Translations under genes and position numbers: made by a program
Assembly: GCF_044596045.1 (NCBI RefSeq)
Contig: NZ_CP138995.1
Coordinates: 744,001 to 808,000 of the forward strand
Source of the DNA: Flagellimonas sp947499585
Lineage (GTDB): Bacteria > Bacteroidota > Bacteroidia > Flavobacteriales > Flavobacteriaceae
DNA: 64,000 nucleotides
Direction: 5' to 3'
The notes under the pieces: generated by a model
Told to the model about the DNA's origin: nothing
The model's database searches: none
The model's input: only the letters and a program-made list of their open reading frames with translations
Shown: one piece after another, positions 10,189-20,057 of the stretch
Position numbering within the stretch: position 1 is the first letter of the stretch
How the letters are laid out: each line of letters begins with the position of its first letter

Positions 10189-12621
10189 TTATTCTGTCCG
10201 CAGACTTTTTACTGGGTTCATTAATGCTGCTTTGATGCTTTGATAGCTTACCGTCAGAATTGCAATTGTTACCGCTAAAAATGCAGCCAAAACAAAAACC
10301 TCTAAGCCGATATCAATCCGGTATGAAAAGTCTTCTAACCAAGTATTCATAGCATACCATCCTATAGGTAATGAGACCAGTATTGAAATGCTTACAAGCT
10401 TAAGAAAATCTATGGCAAGTCTATAGGTGATTTGACCAACGCTAGCCCCCAATACTTTTCTTACCCCGATCTCTTTAGCTCGTTTTTCTGCATTGAAAGC
10501 AGCCAATCCAAAAAGACCAAGACAAGCTACTAAAAGAGAGAGCAGGGTAAATACAATAAAAATTTGCCCTAGCTTTTTTTCCGCCTCATACGTAGTATTA
10601 AAGGCATCGTCCATAAACCGATAATTAAAAGGTTGCCCTGGTGCCATCTGTTCCCATATTCTTTCTATGGCAGCAACGGAATTGGAAAAATCCCCAGCAT
10701 TAAGCTTTACCGCCATTGAGCCAATTGAATTACCAAGTGTTAGGCTTAGTGCACCAATATCTTTTTTTAATGATTCAAAATGAAAGTCTTTAACCACGCC
10801 GACAACTGTAAAAAAGGTAGCATCTTCTTGACCTAAATCTCTAGATAAACGCATTCCAAGAACTTCTTCTGTTGAAACCCCTAAAACAGATACCGCGGAT
10901 TCATTTAAAATGATAGCGGTAGAGTCAGCAACAAATTGATTGCTAAAATTTCGACCAGAAACAAGTTCCATATTAAGTGTAGGGAGATAATCATGATCTA
11001 TCAGCCATATCTGCATATTTATGGTATTCTCTTGGTCTTTGGTACCTTCCTTAAAAAAGGAAGTATTGCCCCGATAAGAGGGTGTAGGAAGAAAACCAGA
11101 TAAGGACGCACTTTCTACTTGCCCAAGGCTTGCCACTTCTTCCTTAAAGGCTTGTGCATTATCTCCTGCAGCGTATGCATCCTCAATAATTAATACTTGA
11201 TCCTTGGAAAAACCAAGATCCTTACTTTGAATAAAATCCAACTGCTGGTAGACGACAATTGTGCTTACAATGAGGAAAACAGAAATTGCAAATTGAAAAA
11301 CGACCAAAGCATTTCTAACTTTTCCACCACCAATACTTTTTTCTCCAGAGCCTTTAAGTACCGCAACGGGCATGAACCTTGACATAAAGAACGCAGGATA
11401 AGCTCCTGAAAATATTCCCAAGAAAAAGGTCGCAGCAACTAAAGCAATCCAGAAAAATGGATTGGAAAAAGGAATTGATATAGCCTTGCCTGCTAAATCG
11501 TTAAAAAATGGAACTGCAATAATTGCTATGAGTATTGCAAGAACAAGAGAAATAAAGGTGATTAGGCCAGATTCCATTAAAAACTGACGTAAAAGATTCG
11601 CTTTTGTGGAGCCCAAAGTTTTTCTAACGCCTACCTCTTTACTTCTTTTTAAAGAATGTGCTGTAGACAAGTTCATAAAATTAACACTGGCCAATACAAT
11701 TAAAAAGAGCCCAATAAAGGATAGTATATAAATGTTCTGCATACTACTGTTGGCACTCATTTCAGATTCTAAATCAGAATGCAAATGAATTCTGGTCAGT
11801 GGTGTTGAACTCAGATAGTAGTGGTTTCCAGAAGCTTTGAACTGCTCTTCTGTTATACCAGGGAAAAATCTTTGTGCATACGGTATAACATATGTGTTGA
11901 ACATAGACTGTAAGGGCTCTTGAAAATCCTTTTCATCAACTCCTGGGGCTAGTTTAATAAACGTGGAATAGTTATGACTGGTCCATTCCGTGCTCAGTGC
12001 ATCCTCATAGCCAGCCATTGCCATAAAAACATTATAATCCCTAAGGAAAGAATTTTTTGGCATATTACTGATAACACCTGTGACGGTATAAGTGGCCCCA
12101 TTGTTCAAAACCAAGGTTTGACCAAGAGCTTCAGATGTGCCAAACTGTTTTTCTGCAGCTGTTTTGGTCAGCACTAAAGTATTGGGCTCTTTTAAGGCAC
12201 TATTACTATCGCCTGCCAGTAGATGTAACCCAAACATTTCAAAGAAAGAAGAATCCACAAAAGTTGCATCGGTCTCTTTTGTATTTTGTTTAGCGCTACT
12301 TTTTCTAATAAGTATGCTTCCATTCCTCCTAAATCTTGTGGCAAGTTCTACTTGGGGGAAATCAGCTACCACAGCATCGGCCATCGGTGCCGATACTTCA
12401 GCCATTTTACTTTCTTTGCCCCCAAATTTGACATCTACATCTATACGGTGTATACGATCGGCATCTGCGAACATTTTATCAAAACTTAGCTCATCGTAGA
12501 TATATAAGGAGATAAGTAGGCCACCTGCCATACCAATTGCAAGTCCAAAAGTGTTCAAAAATGTAAAAAAGGGCTGCTTTTTAAGACTCCTCCAAGCTAT
12601 TTTGATATGGTTTTTAAACAT
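10189..12621 (-). CDS. MacB/FtsX-type ABC permease (array copy 5, twin of copy 4)
   Basis: This 810-residue permease has the same first 60 residues (MFKNHIKIAWRSLKKQPFFT onward) as the next gene upstream, but the outer domains diverge strongly. I count 12 mismatches, all silent, over the corresponding 180 bases. Coupling motifs are LKRSKEVGVRKTLGSTKANL (near 330) and KRAKEIGVRKVLGASVGQI (near 715), and the tail is NPVKSLRTE. The 23-base spacers before this gene and before its twin are also alike (both contain ATTGATGATTTTATTC on the plus strand). This pair is therefore the most recent visible duplication in the array, with the membrane anchor conserved and the outer part free to vary. Function beyond the family level is unknown. 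Confidence 0.94.
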   Translation of the reverse strand: MFKNHIKIAWRSLKKQPFFTFLNTFGLAIGMAGGLLISLYIYDELSFDKMFADADRIHRIDVDVKFGGKESKMAEVSAPMADAVVADFPQVELATRFRRNGSILIRKSSAKQNTKETDATFVDSSFFEMFGLHLLAGDSNSALKEPNTLVLTKTAAEKQFGTSEALGQTLVLNNGATYTVTGVISNMPKNSFLRDYNVFMAMAGYEDALSTEWTSHNYSTFIKLAPGVDEKDFQEPLQSMFNTYVIPYAQRFFPGITEEQFKASGNHYYLSSTPLTRIHLHSDLESEMSANSSMQNIYILSFIGLFLIVLASVNFMNLSTAHSLKRSKEVGVRKTLGSTKANLLRQFLMESGLITFISLVLAILIAIIAVPFFNDLAGKAISIPFSNPFFWIALVAATFFLGIFSGAYPAFFMSRFMPVAVLKGSGEKSIGGGKVRNALVVFQFAISVFLIVSTIVVYQQLDFIQSKDLGFSKDQVLIIEDAYAAGDNAQAFKEEVASLGQVESASLSGFLPTPSYRGNTSFFKEGTKDQENTINMQIWLIDHDYLPTLNMELVSGRNFSNQFVADSTAIILNESAVSVLGVSTEEVLGMRLSRDLGQEDATFFTVVGVVKDFHFESLKKDIGALSLTLGNSIGSMAVKLNAGDFSNSVAAIERIWEQMAPGQPFNYRFMDDAFNTTYEAEKKLGQIFIVFTLLSLLVACLGLFGLAAFNAEKRAKEIGVRKVLGASVGQITYRLAIDFLKLVSISILVSLPIGWYAMNTWLEDFSYRIDIGLEVFVLAAFLAVTIAILTVSYQSIKAALMNPVKSLRTE

Positions 12622-12644
12622 GACATTTTATTTTATTGATGATT

Positions 12645-15080
12645 TTATTCTGTCCTTAGACTTTTTACTGGGTTGACAATGGCCGCTTTAATGCTTTGAT
12701 AGCTTACTGTAATTATGGATATTACCAAAGCTAATAGGGATGCCAAAATGAAAACCCACCAACCAATTTCTATACGATATGAAAAGTCTTCCAGCCATGT
12801 ATTCATGGCATACCAACCGATAGGTATCGAAACAAGGATGGCCAGGCCAACAAGTTTTAGAAAATCTATTGTAAGTTTATATGCTATTTGGCTTACCCGA
12901 GCTCCCATTACCTTACGAACTCCGATTTCTTTAGTTCGTTTTTCAGCATTAAAGGCAGCCAACCCAAATAGTCCAAGACATGCTATCATAATTGACAAAA
13001 TCGTAAAAATGATAAAAATATGTCCCAACCGCTGCTCTGATTGATAGGTGTTATTAAAAGAATCTTCCATAAAGTAGTAATCAAAAGGCTGTCCAGGTGC
13101 CAACTTGTTCCATATACTCTCAATACTGCTTATTGCACTGGAAAAACTACCCTCTTCTAGCTTTACGGCCATAGAGTTTGAAAAACTCCCTAAATGCATG
13201 CTCAAAGATTCAATCTCATTTCTAAATGGAGAAAAATGAAAGTCTTTTACAACACCGATAATTTTAAAGTAACGAGGGTTTTCAGAACCCATATCAGGAG
13301 TATATTGCATACCAATTGCCTCATTTGGTGAAACACCAATAACCGCCACTGCAGATTCATTAACAATAATACTGGTAGAATCATTCTTAAAACTTTGCTT
13401 AAAATTCCGACCAGCAATAATTTCAAAACCCATTGTCGAGACATAGTCATGATCAACACCCCAGCGTTGCATGCTTAATGCATTCTCTTGGTCAGTTGCT
13501 CCCTCCATTGGTGAGAATGTGCTATCAGACCTATTTGAAGGAGTAGGAAAGTAACTGCTTAACGTAACATCTTTAACAAAACCGAGCTTTTTAACCTCTT
13601 CTTTAAAGGAAGTGGCTTGGTTGCTAATCATAAAGACATCATTTACAATAAGCACCTGGTCCTTTGAAAAACCAAGGTCTTTATTTTGAATATAATTTAG
13701 TTGCTGATAGACAACCATGGTGCTTATGATTAAAAAAATGGAAATTGAAAATTGAAAGACTACTAAAGCGTTTCTTATTTTTCCACCACCAATACTATTA
13801 CTGCTAGCCCCTTTTAATACTTTTATGGGAATAAATTTTGACATAAAGAATGCAGGATAACTACCTGACAATAGGCCTAAAATAACCCCGGCAGCTATTA
13901 GAATCAACCAAAAAATGGGGTTGGCGTAGGGCATTGAGATGTTTTTGTCGGCCAAATCATTAAAGAAGGGCAATGCTATTATTGCTAGAACTATAGCAAA
14001 TAATAGGGAACCAAAAGAGACTAAGCCAGACTCTAAGAGAAACTGACGGATCAACTCTCTTTTTTTAGAGCCCAACGTTTTTCGAATGCCAACTTCTTTT
14101 GCTCTTTTAAGAGAATGTGCGGTAGATAAATTCATGAAATTTACACATGCCAAGACAATAAGAAAAATGGCTATAAAGGAAAGGATGTATATACTTTGAA
14201 TATCATTGTTAGAACTTATTTCGGCTACTCGATCTGATTTTAGATGGATGTCGGTTAATGGTATTGTACTATAGATTAGGTGATTCCCCGCTGCTTTAAA
14301 TTGTTCTTCTGTAATACCTGGCATGAACTGTTGCACTCCTGGAACCACATATTTGCCTAAGAATCCTTGCAGTGGTTCTTGCAGATTAGCAATGTTTGCT
14401 GTAGGAATAAGTTTGATATAGGTCTGATAATTATTGCTGCCCCAATTGACAACACGTGAATCTTCATAACCAGACATGGACATAAAAATGGTATGATCCC
14501 TTAAAAATGAATTATTGGGTAGGTCATCAATTATACCTGACACGGTATAATTTTCACTATTGTTCAATACAAGGTTTTTGCCTAGTGCGTCATTGATTCC
14601 AAAATGTTTTTCTGCTGCAGTTTTGGTCAATACCAATGTATTTGGAGCTTTTAAAGCTGTTTTGACATCACCAACAAGAAGTTTGATTCCAAACATTTCA
14701 AAAAATGTAGAATCTACATATGTGGCTTGCATCTCTTTTAAATTAAACTCTGTATCCGCTTTTCTAATTAATGTACTCCCCCTAGTTCTAAATCGAGTAA
14801 CTAATTCTACCTCTGAAAAATCGTTCTCCACTGCTTCAGCCATGGGGGCAGGTATAACAGCAAATTCTCTAGCTTCACCGCCAAATTTTATATCCACATT
14901 TATACGATGTATGCGATCAGCATCTGCAAACATTTTATCAAAACTTAACTCATCGTAGATATATAAGGAGATAAGTAGACCACCCGCCATACCAATAGCA
15001 AGTCCAAAAGTGTTCAAAAACGTAAAGAAGGGCTGCTTTTTAAGACTCCGCCAAGCTATTTTAATATGGTTTTTAAACAT
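12645..15080 (-). CDS. MacB/FtsX-type ABC permease (array copy 4, twin of copy 5)
   Basis: This 811-residue permease is the closest paralogue of the gene that follows it in the operon. It is identical over residues 1-60 and clearly related throughout. Coupling motifs are LKRAKEVGIRKTLGSKKREL and KRTKEIGVRKVMGARVSQI, and the C-terminus is NPVKSLRTE. Outer domain 1 carries substitutions relative to the twin (for example AREFAVIPAPMAEAVENDF against ESKMAEVSAPMADAVVADF), and outer domain 2 differs more. Helix 5 is VFQFSISIFLIISTMVVYQQL. Both twins have an unusually short MFKNH start and the same KKQPFFTFLNTFGLAIGMAGG helix 1. The pair could form a heterodimer-like partnership, but this is inference. 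Confidence 0.94.
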   Translation of the reverse strand: MFKNHIKIAWRSLKKQPFFTFLNTFGLAIGMAGGLLISLYIYDELSFDKMFADADRIHRINVDIKFGGEAREFAVIPAPMAEAVENDFSEVELVTRFRTRGSTLIRKADTEFNLKEMQATYVDSTFFEMFGIKLLVGDVKTALKAPNTLVLTKTAAEKHFGINDALGKNLVLNNSENYTVSGIIDDLPNNSFLRDHTIFMSMSGYEDSRVVNWGSNNYQTYIKLIPTANIANLQEPLQGFLGKYVVPGVQQFMPGITEEQFKAAGNHLIYSTIPLTDIHLKSDRVAEISSNNDIQSIYILSFIAIFLIVLACVNFMNLSTAHSLKRAKEVGIRKTLGSKKRELIRQFLLESGLVSFGSLLFAIVLAIIALPFFNDLADKNISMPYANPIFWLILIAAGVILGLLSGSYPAFFMSKFIPIKVLKGASSNSIGGGKIRNALVVFQFSISIFLIISTMVVYQQLNYIQNKDLGFSKDQVLIVNDVFMISNQATSFKEEVKKLGFVKDVTLSSYFPTPSNRSDSTFSPMEGATDQENALSMQRWGVDHDYVSTMGFEIIAGRNFKQSFKNDSTSIIVNESAVAVIGVSPNEAIGMQYTPDMGSENPRYFKIIGVVKDFHFSPFRNEIESLSMHLGSFSNSMAVKLEEGSFSSAISSIESIWNKLAPGQPFDYYFMEDSFNNTYQSEQRLGHIFIIFTILSIMIACLGLFGLAAFNAEKRTKEIGVRKVMGARVSQIAYKLTIDFLKLVGLAILVSIPIGWYAMNTWLEDFSYRIEIGWWVFILASLLALVISIITVSYQSIKAAIVNPVKSLRTE

Positions 15081-15103
15081 GATGCTTTGTTTTTTGATGT
15101 GTT

Positions 15104-17539
15104 TTATTCTGTTCTTAGACTTTTTAAGGGCTGAATCAATGCTGCACTTATGGATTGATAGCTAATCGTTAGTATAGCTATGACCAAGGCTATTAGCCCA
15201 GCTGTGATAAAGGTGGTCCAATCCAATCCTGTTTTGTATGCAAAATCTTCTAGCCATCGGCTCATCACATACCATCCGACAGGAACGGCCATAACAATTG
15301 AAATACCAACAAGTCTCAAAAAGTTAATGCTCAATAGGCTATATATATTTTTAAAAGAAGCCCCCAAAACCATACGAATGCTGATTTCCTTTTTACGCTG
15401 CTCTACCATAAATGCTGATAGCGCAAATAACCCTAGGCAAGCGACAAGAATTGCTAAAATTGAGAAAGAAAGAAAAATAGTTCTTATCCGGGTTACATTG
15501 GCATACATTTTAGTAAAAGATTCGTTCATGAAAGCATACCGAAATGCCATATTGGGTGAAAATTCATTCCACTTGTTCTCAACTTCCTTTAATAGTGAAG
15601 ACATGTCTCCAGTATCTATTTTTAAAGAAATTATTGAGGGACTTACGCCTCTAAAAAAACATAGTGGCTGCACTTCTTGCTTTAAAGAATTAAAATTGAA
15701 ATCTTCAACAACGCCAATTACTTCGTAAAGCCTACCATACCTCGATATTTTTTTGCCAATAGGATTATCAAGGTTAAGCTTTTTGGCCATGGTCTGATTG
15801 ATTACAGTCGATTCATCATCACTGATTTTATCTATGGAGAAATTTCTTCCTTCCACTAACGTAATCCCTAAGGTTTCCAAATAATCTTCATCCACTACCC
15901 AAGCCTGTCCGGGCACGGTTTCGTCCACATTATCTCTACCTTCATTTACAAAGCTATTGCCATTTCTTTTTGTTCCTTCAAGAGGTAAATAGTCACTTAT
16001 ACTTACACTGGTGACACCATTAATCTCTTTCAGATTATCTTTAAAGGTATCTACTCTGTCACCCATGATATTGGTTCCGTAAAGCTGAATTACTTCTTCT
16101 TTTTCAAAACCTATTTTAGAGTTGAGGATAAAATCCATCTGCTGATTTACAATAAGGGTTCCGATGATTAGAATAATTGAAACGGTAAATTGAAATACAA
16201 CAAGACCACTTCTTAATGGGTTAGATTTACTGCCAGTACTAAGCTTGCCCTTAAGGACAGCTACCGGACGAAATCTTGATAAATAAAAAGAGGGATACAA
16301 GCCTGCAAGCAAACCTACGGCCAATGAGGAAACTAAAAGAAGAGGGATAAACACAGGGCTAGCAAACGGTAAACTCAATGCTTTTCCAGAGATGCTACTA
16401 AAAAGTGGCATCATTAACCAAGCTATTGCCAAGCCTATTACAAAGGAAATGAAAGAAAGTAAAACAGACTCAGTCAAAAATTGACCAACGAGATAACGTT
16501 TGGGCGCCCCTACCACTTTCCTAACCCCTACCTCTTTGGCCCTATTTGCGGATTTGGCAGTTGAAAGATTTACAAAATTGATGCTGGCAATGACCAAAAT
16601 AAACAAGGCCACTATACCAAAAATCCATATAATCTTGATGTCGTTTCTTGAATTGGCTTCAAAATCAATATCATTTGAATATAGATTTATATCGGTCAAG
16701 TGCTGTAATCCAATGGAAAGTCGATCTTCAAGATTTCCTGCCATGGCAAACCCACCTGCTTCAAACGCAGGCATTAAATAATCTTTGATGATATGATTTG
16801 AGATTTTCTTTTGAACCTGCAGGATATTCGTTCCACTCTTCAGGGTGATGTAGGTAAAATAGTTGTTCTGGGTCCATCTTGTTTGTTCTCCTTCCCCAAA
16901 TTCAACGCCGGACAGGGTTAGCATAAAATCGTAATCTAAGTGGGAGTTGCTAGCGAAGTCTTCCATAACCCCATTGATTCGAAATGGTTGGTCGTTGTTT
17001 CCGTTTAGATATATTGAGCTTCCCACCGGATTACTTTCTCCAAAGTACTTTTCAGAAATGCTATTGGAAATCACAATAGTACCTGGTTCGCTAAGGGAAG
17101 TTGGCGCGTTTCCATAGACCATTTGGATATCCATAATATCCATAATGGACTGATCCGCATAAGCAAAGCCCTCCTCATGATATTGCGTGGGGCTCCCTTC
17201 CAATCGAATTTCATTACTGCCTGCTCCATAAAACAATCCGTTATCCATTATTCTTCCCGCATTTTCAACTTCAGCAAAATCATTTAGCACAGTACTTGCC
17301 ATAATGGCTGAAAAATGAATACCACCCCTTACATTACCATCCTGGATAATGGCATTGGTCATTCTATAAATGTTTTTGGAATTTGCTACATGTTTATCAT
17401 AACTGCTTTCATGAATAATATAAATTGAAATCAGAATGCATGCGGCTACACCAAAACTAAGACCAACTATATTGATTAAGGTGAACCCCTTGTTTTTTAA
17501 GAGACTTCTCCACGCGACTTTTAAATAGTTCTTTAGCAT
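15104..17539 (-). CDS. MacB/FtsX-type ABC permease with divergent second coupling motif (array copy 3)
   Basis: This 811-residue permease starts MLKNYLKVAWRSLLKNKGFT. The first coupling motif is canonical (ANRAKEVGVRKVVGAPKRYL), but the second reads QRKKEISIRMVLGASFKNI. The usual KEIGxRK has become KEISIRM, losing both the glycine and the lysine conserved elsewhere in the array. The C-terminus is QPLKSLRTE instead of NPxKSLRTE. The first outer domain includes a glycine-rich segment (AFEAGGFAMAGNLEDRL). The changes are confined to the C-terminal half, so this copy may couple asymmetrically to the ATPase. The gene is otherwise intact, with a 20-base gap to the gene that precedes it in the operon. 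Whether the altered motif matters functionally is not shown by the sequence. Confidence 0.93.
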   Translation of the reverse strand: MLKNYLKVAWRSLLKNKGFTLINIVGLSFGVAACILISIYIIHESSYDKHVANSKNIYRMTNAIIQDGNVRGGIHFSAIMASTVLNDFAEVENAGRIMDNGLFYGAGSNEIRLEGSPTQYHEEGFAYADQSIMDIMDIQMVYGNAPTSLSEPGTIVISNSISEKYFGESNPVGSSIYLNGNNDQPFRINGVMEDFASNSHLDYDFMLTLSGVEFGEGEQTRWTQNNYFTYITLKSGTNILQVQKKISNHIIKDYLMPAFEAGGFAMAGNLEDRLSIGLQHLTDINLYSNDIDFEANSRNDIKIIWIFGIVALFILVIASINFVNLSTAKSANRAKEVGVRKVVGAPKRYLVGQFLTESVLLSFISFVIGLAIAWLMMPLFSSISGKALSLPFASPVFIPLLLVSSLAVGLLAGLYPSFYLSRFRPVAVLKGKLSTGSKSNPLRSGLVVFQFTVSIILIIGTLIVNQQMDFILNSKIGFEKEEVIQLYGTNIMGDRVDTFKDNLKEINGVTSVSISDYLPLEGTKRNGNSFVNEGRDNVDETVPGQAWVVDEDYLETLGITLVEGRNFSIDKISDDESTVINQTMAKKLNLDNPIGKKISRYGRLYEVIGVVEDFNFNSLKQEVQPLCFFRGVSPSIISLKIDTGDMSSLLKEVENKWNEFSPNMAFRYAFMNESFTKMYANVTRIRTIFLSFSILAILVACLGLFALSAFMVEQRKKEISIRMVLGASFKNIYSLLSINFLRLVGISIVMAVPVGWYVMSRWLEDFAYKTGLDWTTFITAGLIALVIAILTISYQSISAALIQPLKSLRTE

Positions 17540-17559
17540 GATTTTATAATTTATTGAGC

Positions 17560-20040
17560 TTATTCATCCTTTAGTGAAATGGCGGGATTTATAAAAGCTG
17601 TTTTAATAGATTGTAGTGATATTGATAAGGTGGCCACTGTCAATACAATCAAAAAAGGAATGATGAACATCCACAATCCTATTTGAATGCTGAAAGCGTA
17701 ATTCTGTAGCCAGGCTTTAAGGGTAAAATAAACAATCGGAATTGCGATTACACCCGAAAGCATTACAAGGCTCAACAATTCTTTGGGGATTAAAATGACT
17801 GCCTGAAGAACGGTTGCACCCAAGACCTTTCTTACACCTATTTCCTTTACTTTTTGCAAGGCCATATGTGAGCCAAGCCCAAACAACCCCAATGCCGCAA
17901 TTATAATGGCCAATATGGAGAATAACATACAGATCATTCCAAACTTTAGATCCGCTTGATATTGTCTATTAAAATATTCATCCAAAAAGAAGTAATTAAA
18001 ATAATCTCCCGGGAAAAACTTATTGAAACTTTCTTTAATTGAGGTTACTGTGGCATTTACATTTTCACCATTGATGTTAGACGTGAGATAAGTGGCAGCG
18101 TAGCCATCTGAAAAAATAAATACCATACCATTAACATTATTTTTTAGAGATTCATGATGATAATCTTCAACTACCCCAATTATTTCCGCTCTTCTATCTA
18201 TTGGACCTTCTTTGAAGACGACTTTTTTGTTAATTGCAGTTTTTGGATTTGAAAAACCAAGTTTTTTTACAGCTGATGCGTTTAACATGACCCTATGTAG
18301 TTTAGGTGTTTCAAATGCTTCATCGCTATAATATGAGGTCCGATCCTCAATCCGGAAATTTCTTCCAGCCAAAAGACCAACCTTATAGGTTTCCAAAAAA
18401 GTGTGATCTGTATACAAATAATTTACACCTACACTCGCTGCCTTTTCGTCCTCTTCTTTACGAATGTTATTTACCGTAGTAATAGTTTTGCCAGGAACTG
18501 AATTTGTTATAGAACTACCATTGATATTGGGATTTCTAAGCAATTCTTTTTTAAAAGCTTCTACCTTATCCACGGTGGTTGAATCCCTATAAATTGGAGC
18601 ATTGATGACCAGGCTATGATCGATATTGAAGCCGAGATCTTGATTTTGCATAAACGAAAATTGATTATAGACGACAAAGGTTCCGGATATTAAAGCAATT
18701 GAAACCGTAAATTGAGCTATAACCAATCCTTTGCGAAAAGCATTACTCTTTGATGATTGGTGAAACTTGCCTTTGAGGACTTGTATTGGCCTGAAACTGG
18801 AGAGCACAAAGGCTGGATATACCCCAGCCAACAACCCTCCAATAAGAAAAATGGATAAAATAATCATCCATATACCAAGTTCTGACCACATATTAAAAGT
18901 TAGAATGCGAAGCCCTACTAAATTGTTGAATGGGGTCATTAATAAATTGACCAGTGCAATGGCAATGAGGACCGCTACAAAATTGATGATGAGAGATTCA
19001 CATAAAAATTGTGTAATGAGTGAATTTCGGTGAGCACCAATTACTTTTTTTATCCCAACTTCTTTTGCTCTTTCTAAGGATTTAGCCGTTGATAAATTGA
19101 CAAAGTTCATAAGTGCGATACCAATAACAAAAAGCGCAATGATGATTAAAAATACCAACGTGCTTTCATCATTATTGGCAGATAGTTCTTGTCGATAATG
19201 TGATTTTAGATGAATGTCTCGCACTGGCTGCAAGGCCATTTTAGCTTCAAAACCATGCTCAGCCATAATATCGCTGAGATATTTCTCAACAAAGCCAGAC
19301 AATTTTTTTTCTACTTGTGTTGGATTCGTTCCCGGCTTTAATAGGATGTAGTTATAAAACTCTGGCCATACCCAATTTGTGTTTTTCCAAGCCCCTAGAG
19401 TTTCAAATGAAACAAGCATATCAAAATCTAAATGGGTATTTTCTGGAAGATCTTCAAAAACCCCAGTCACTTTTGCAGAATCCTCCTCATTGAGTTTAAT
19501 TGTTTTTCCAATGGGATCTTCATCCCCAAAAAAACGCTTTGAAATAGTGGAAGAAAGCAGAATGGTTTCAGGTTCTGATAAGGCCGTTTTGAGATCACCT
19601 TTCTCCAGCGGAATATTGAATAATTCCAATATAGAGGATTCTCCCAACAACAATCTGTCATCATTGGTACTTACTTTTATAATGTCACCATTACTATTGG
19701 TATAAGAAAGAACAAAATTATTAGACCATATGACGCTTTTATCAACTAATCGAGCATAATTTTTTACCTCGGGAATATCGGCCTTAAGCGATGGTGCAAC
19801 GGCTGGGTGATTTGTTGCTGAGGTTTCAAATCCGTTGCCGCCCAAATCTGTTGTAATGTGAACCCTGTATAGATCATTAATATTAGTATGGTAATCATCA
19901 TAAGACCGCTCAAAGGTTACATATTGGGTAATCAATAAAAAAGCAGTAATTCCAATGGTAAGTCCTAGAACATTGATTGCCGTGAAGAGCTTGTTTTTAA
20001 AGAAGAATCTAACCGCAATTTTGATATGATTTTTTAACAT
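17560..20040 (-). CDS. MacB/FtsX-type ABC permease, longest copy (array copy 2)
   Basis: At 826 residues this is the longest array member. It starts MLKNHIKIAVRFFFKNKLFT and helix 1 is INVLGLTIGITAFLLITQYV. Coupling motifs are LERAKEVGIKKVIGAHRNSL, with lysine where all other copies have arginine, and QKVKEIGVRKVLGATVLQAV. The tail is NPAISLKDE, departing from the SLRTE ending. Extra residues sit in the outer domains: an insertion with SYTNSNGDIIKVSTNDDRL in domain 1 and RTSYYSDEAFETPKLHRV in domain 2. Gene order and the 17-base gap to the preceding gene place it second after the ATPase. It is a permease by family; the ligand is unknown. Confidence 0.93.
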   Translation of the reverse strand: MLKNHIKIAVRFFFKNKLFTAINVLGLTIGITAFLLITQYVTFERSYDDYHTNINDLYRVHITTDLGGNGFETSATNHPAVAPSLKADIPEVKNYARLVDKSVIWSNNFVLSYTNSNGDIIKVSTNDDRLLLGESSILELFNIPLEKGDLKTALSEPETILLSSTISKRFFGDEDPIGKTIKLNEEDSAKVTGVFEDLPENTHLDFDMLVSFETLGAWKNTNWVWPEFYNYILLKPGTNPTQVEKKLSGFVEKYLSDIMAEHGFEAKMALQPVRDIHLKSHYRQELSANNDESTLVFLIIIALFVIGIALMNFVNLSTAKSLERAKEVGIKKVIGAHRNSLITQFLCESLIINFVAVLIAIALVNLLMTPFNNLVGLRILTFNMWSELGIWMIILSIFLIGGLLAGVYPAFVLSSFRPIQVLKGKFHQSSKSNAFRKGLVIAQFTVSIALISGTFVVYNQFSFMQNQDLGFNIDHSLVINAPIYRDSTTVDKVEAFKKELLRNPNINGSSITNSVPGKTITTVNNIRKEEDEKAASVGVNYLYTDHTFLETYKVGLLAGRNFRIEDRTSYYSDEAFETPKLHRVMLNASAVKKLGFSNPKTAINKKVVFKEGPIDRRAEIIGVVEDYHHESLKNNVNGMVFIFSDGYAATYLTSNINGENVNATVTSIKESFNKFFPGDYFNYFFLDEYFNRQYQADLKFGMICMLFSILAIIIAALGLFGLGSHMALQKVKEIGVRKVLGATVLQAVILIPKELLSLVMLSGVIAIPIVYFTLKAWLQNYAFSIQIGLWMFIIPFLIVLTVATLSISLQSIKTAFINPAISLKDE

Positions 20041-20057
20041 GATTTAGGCTTAAGGGC

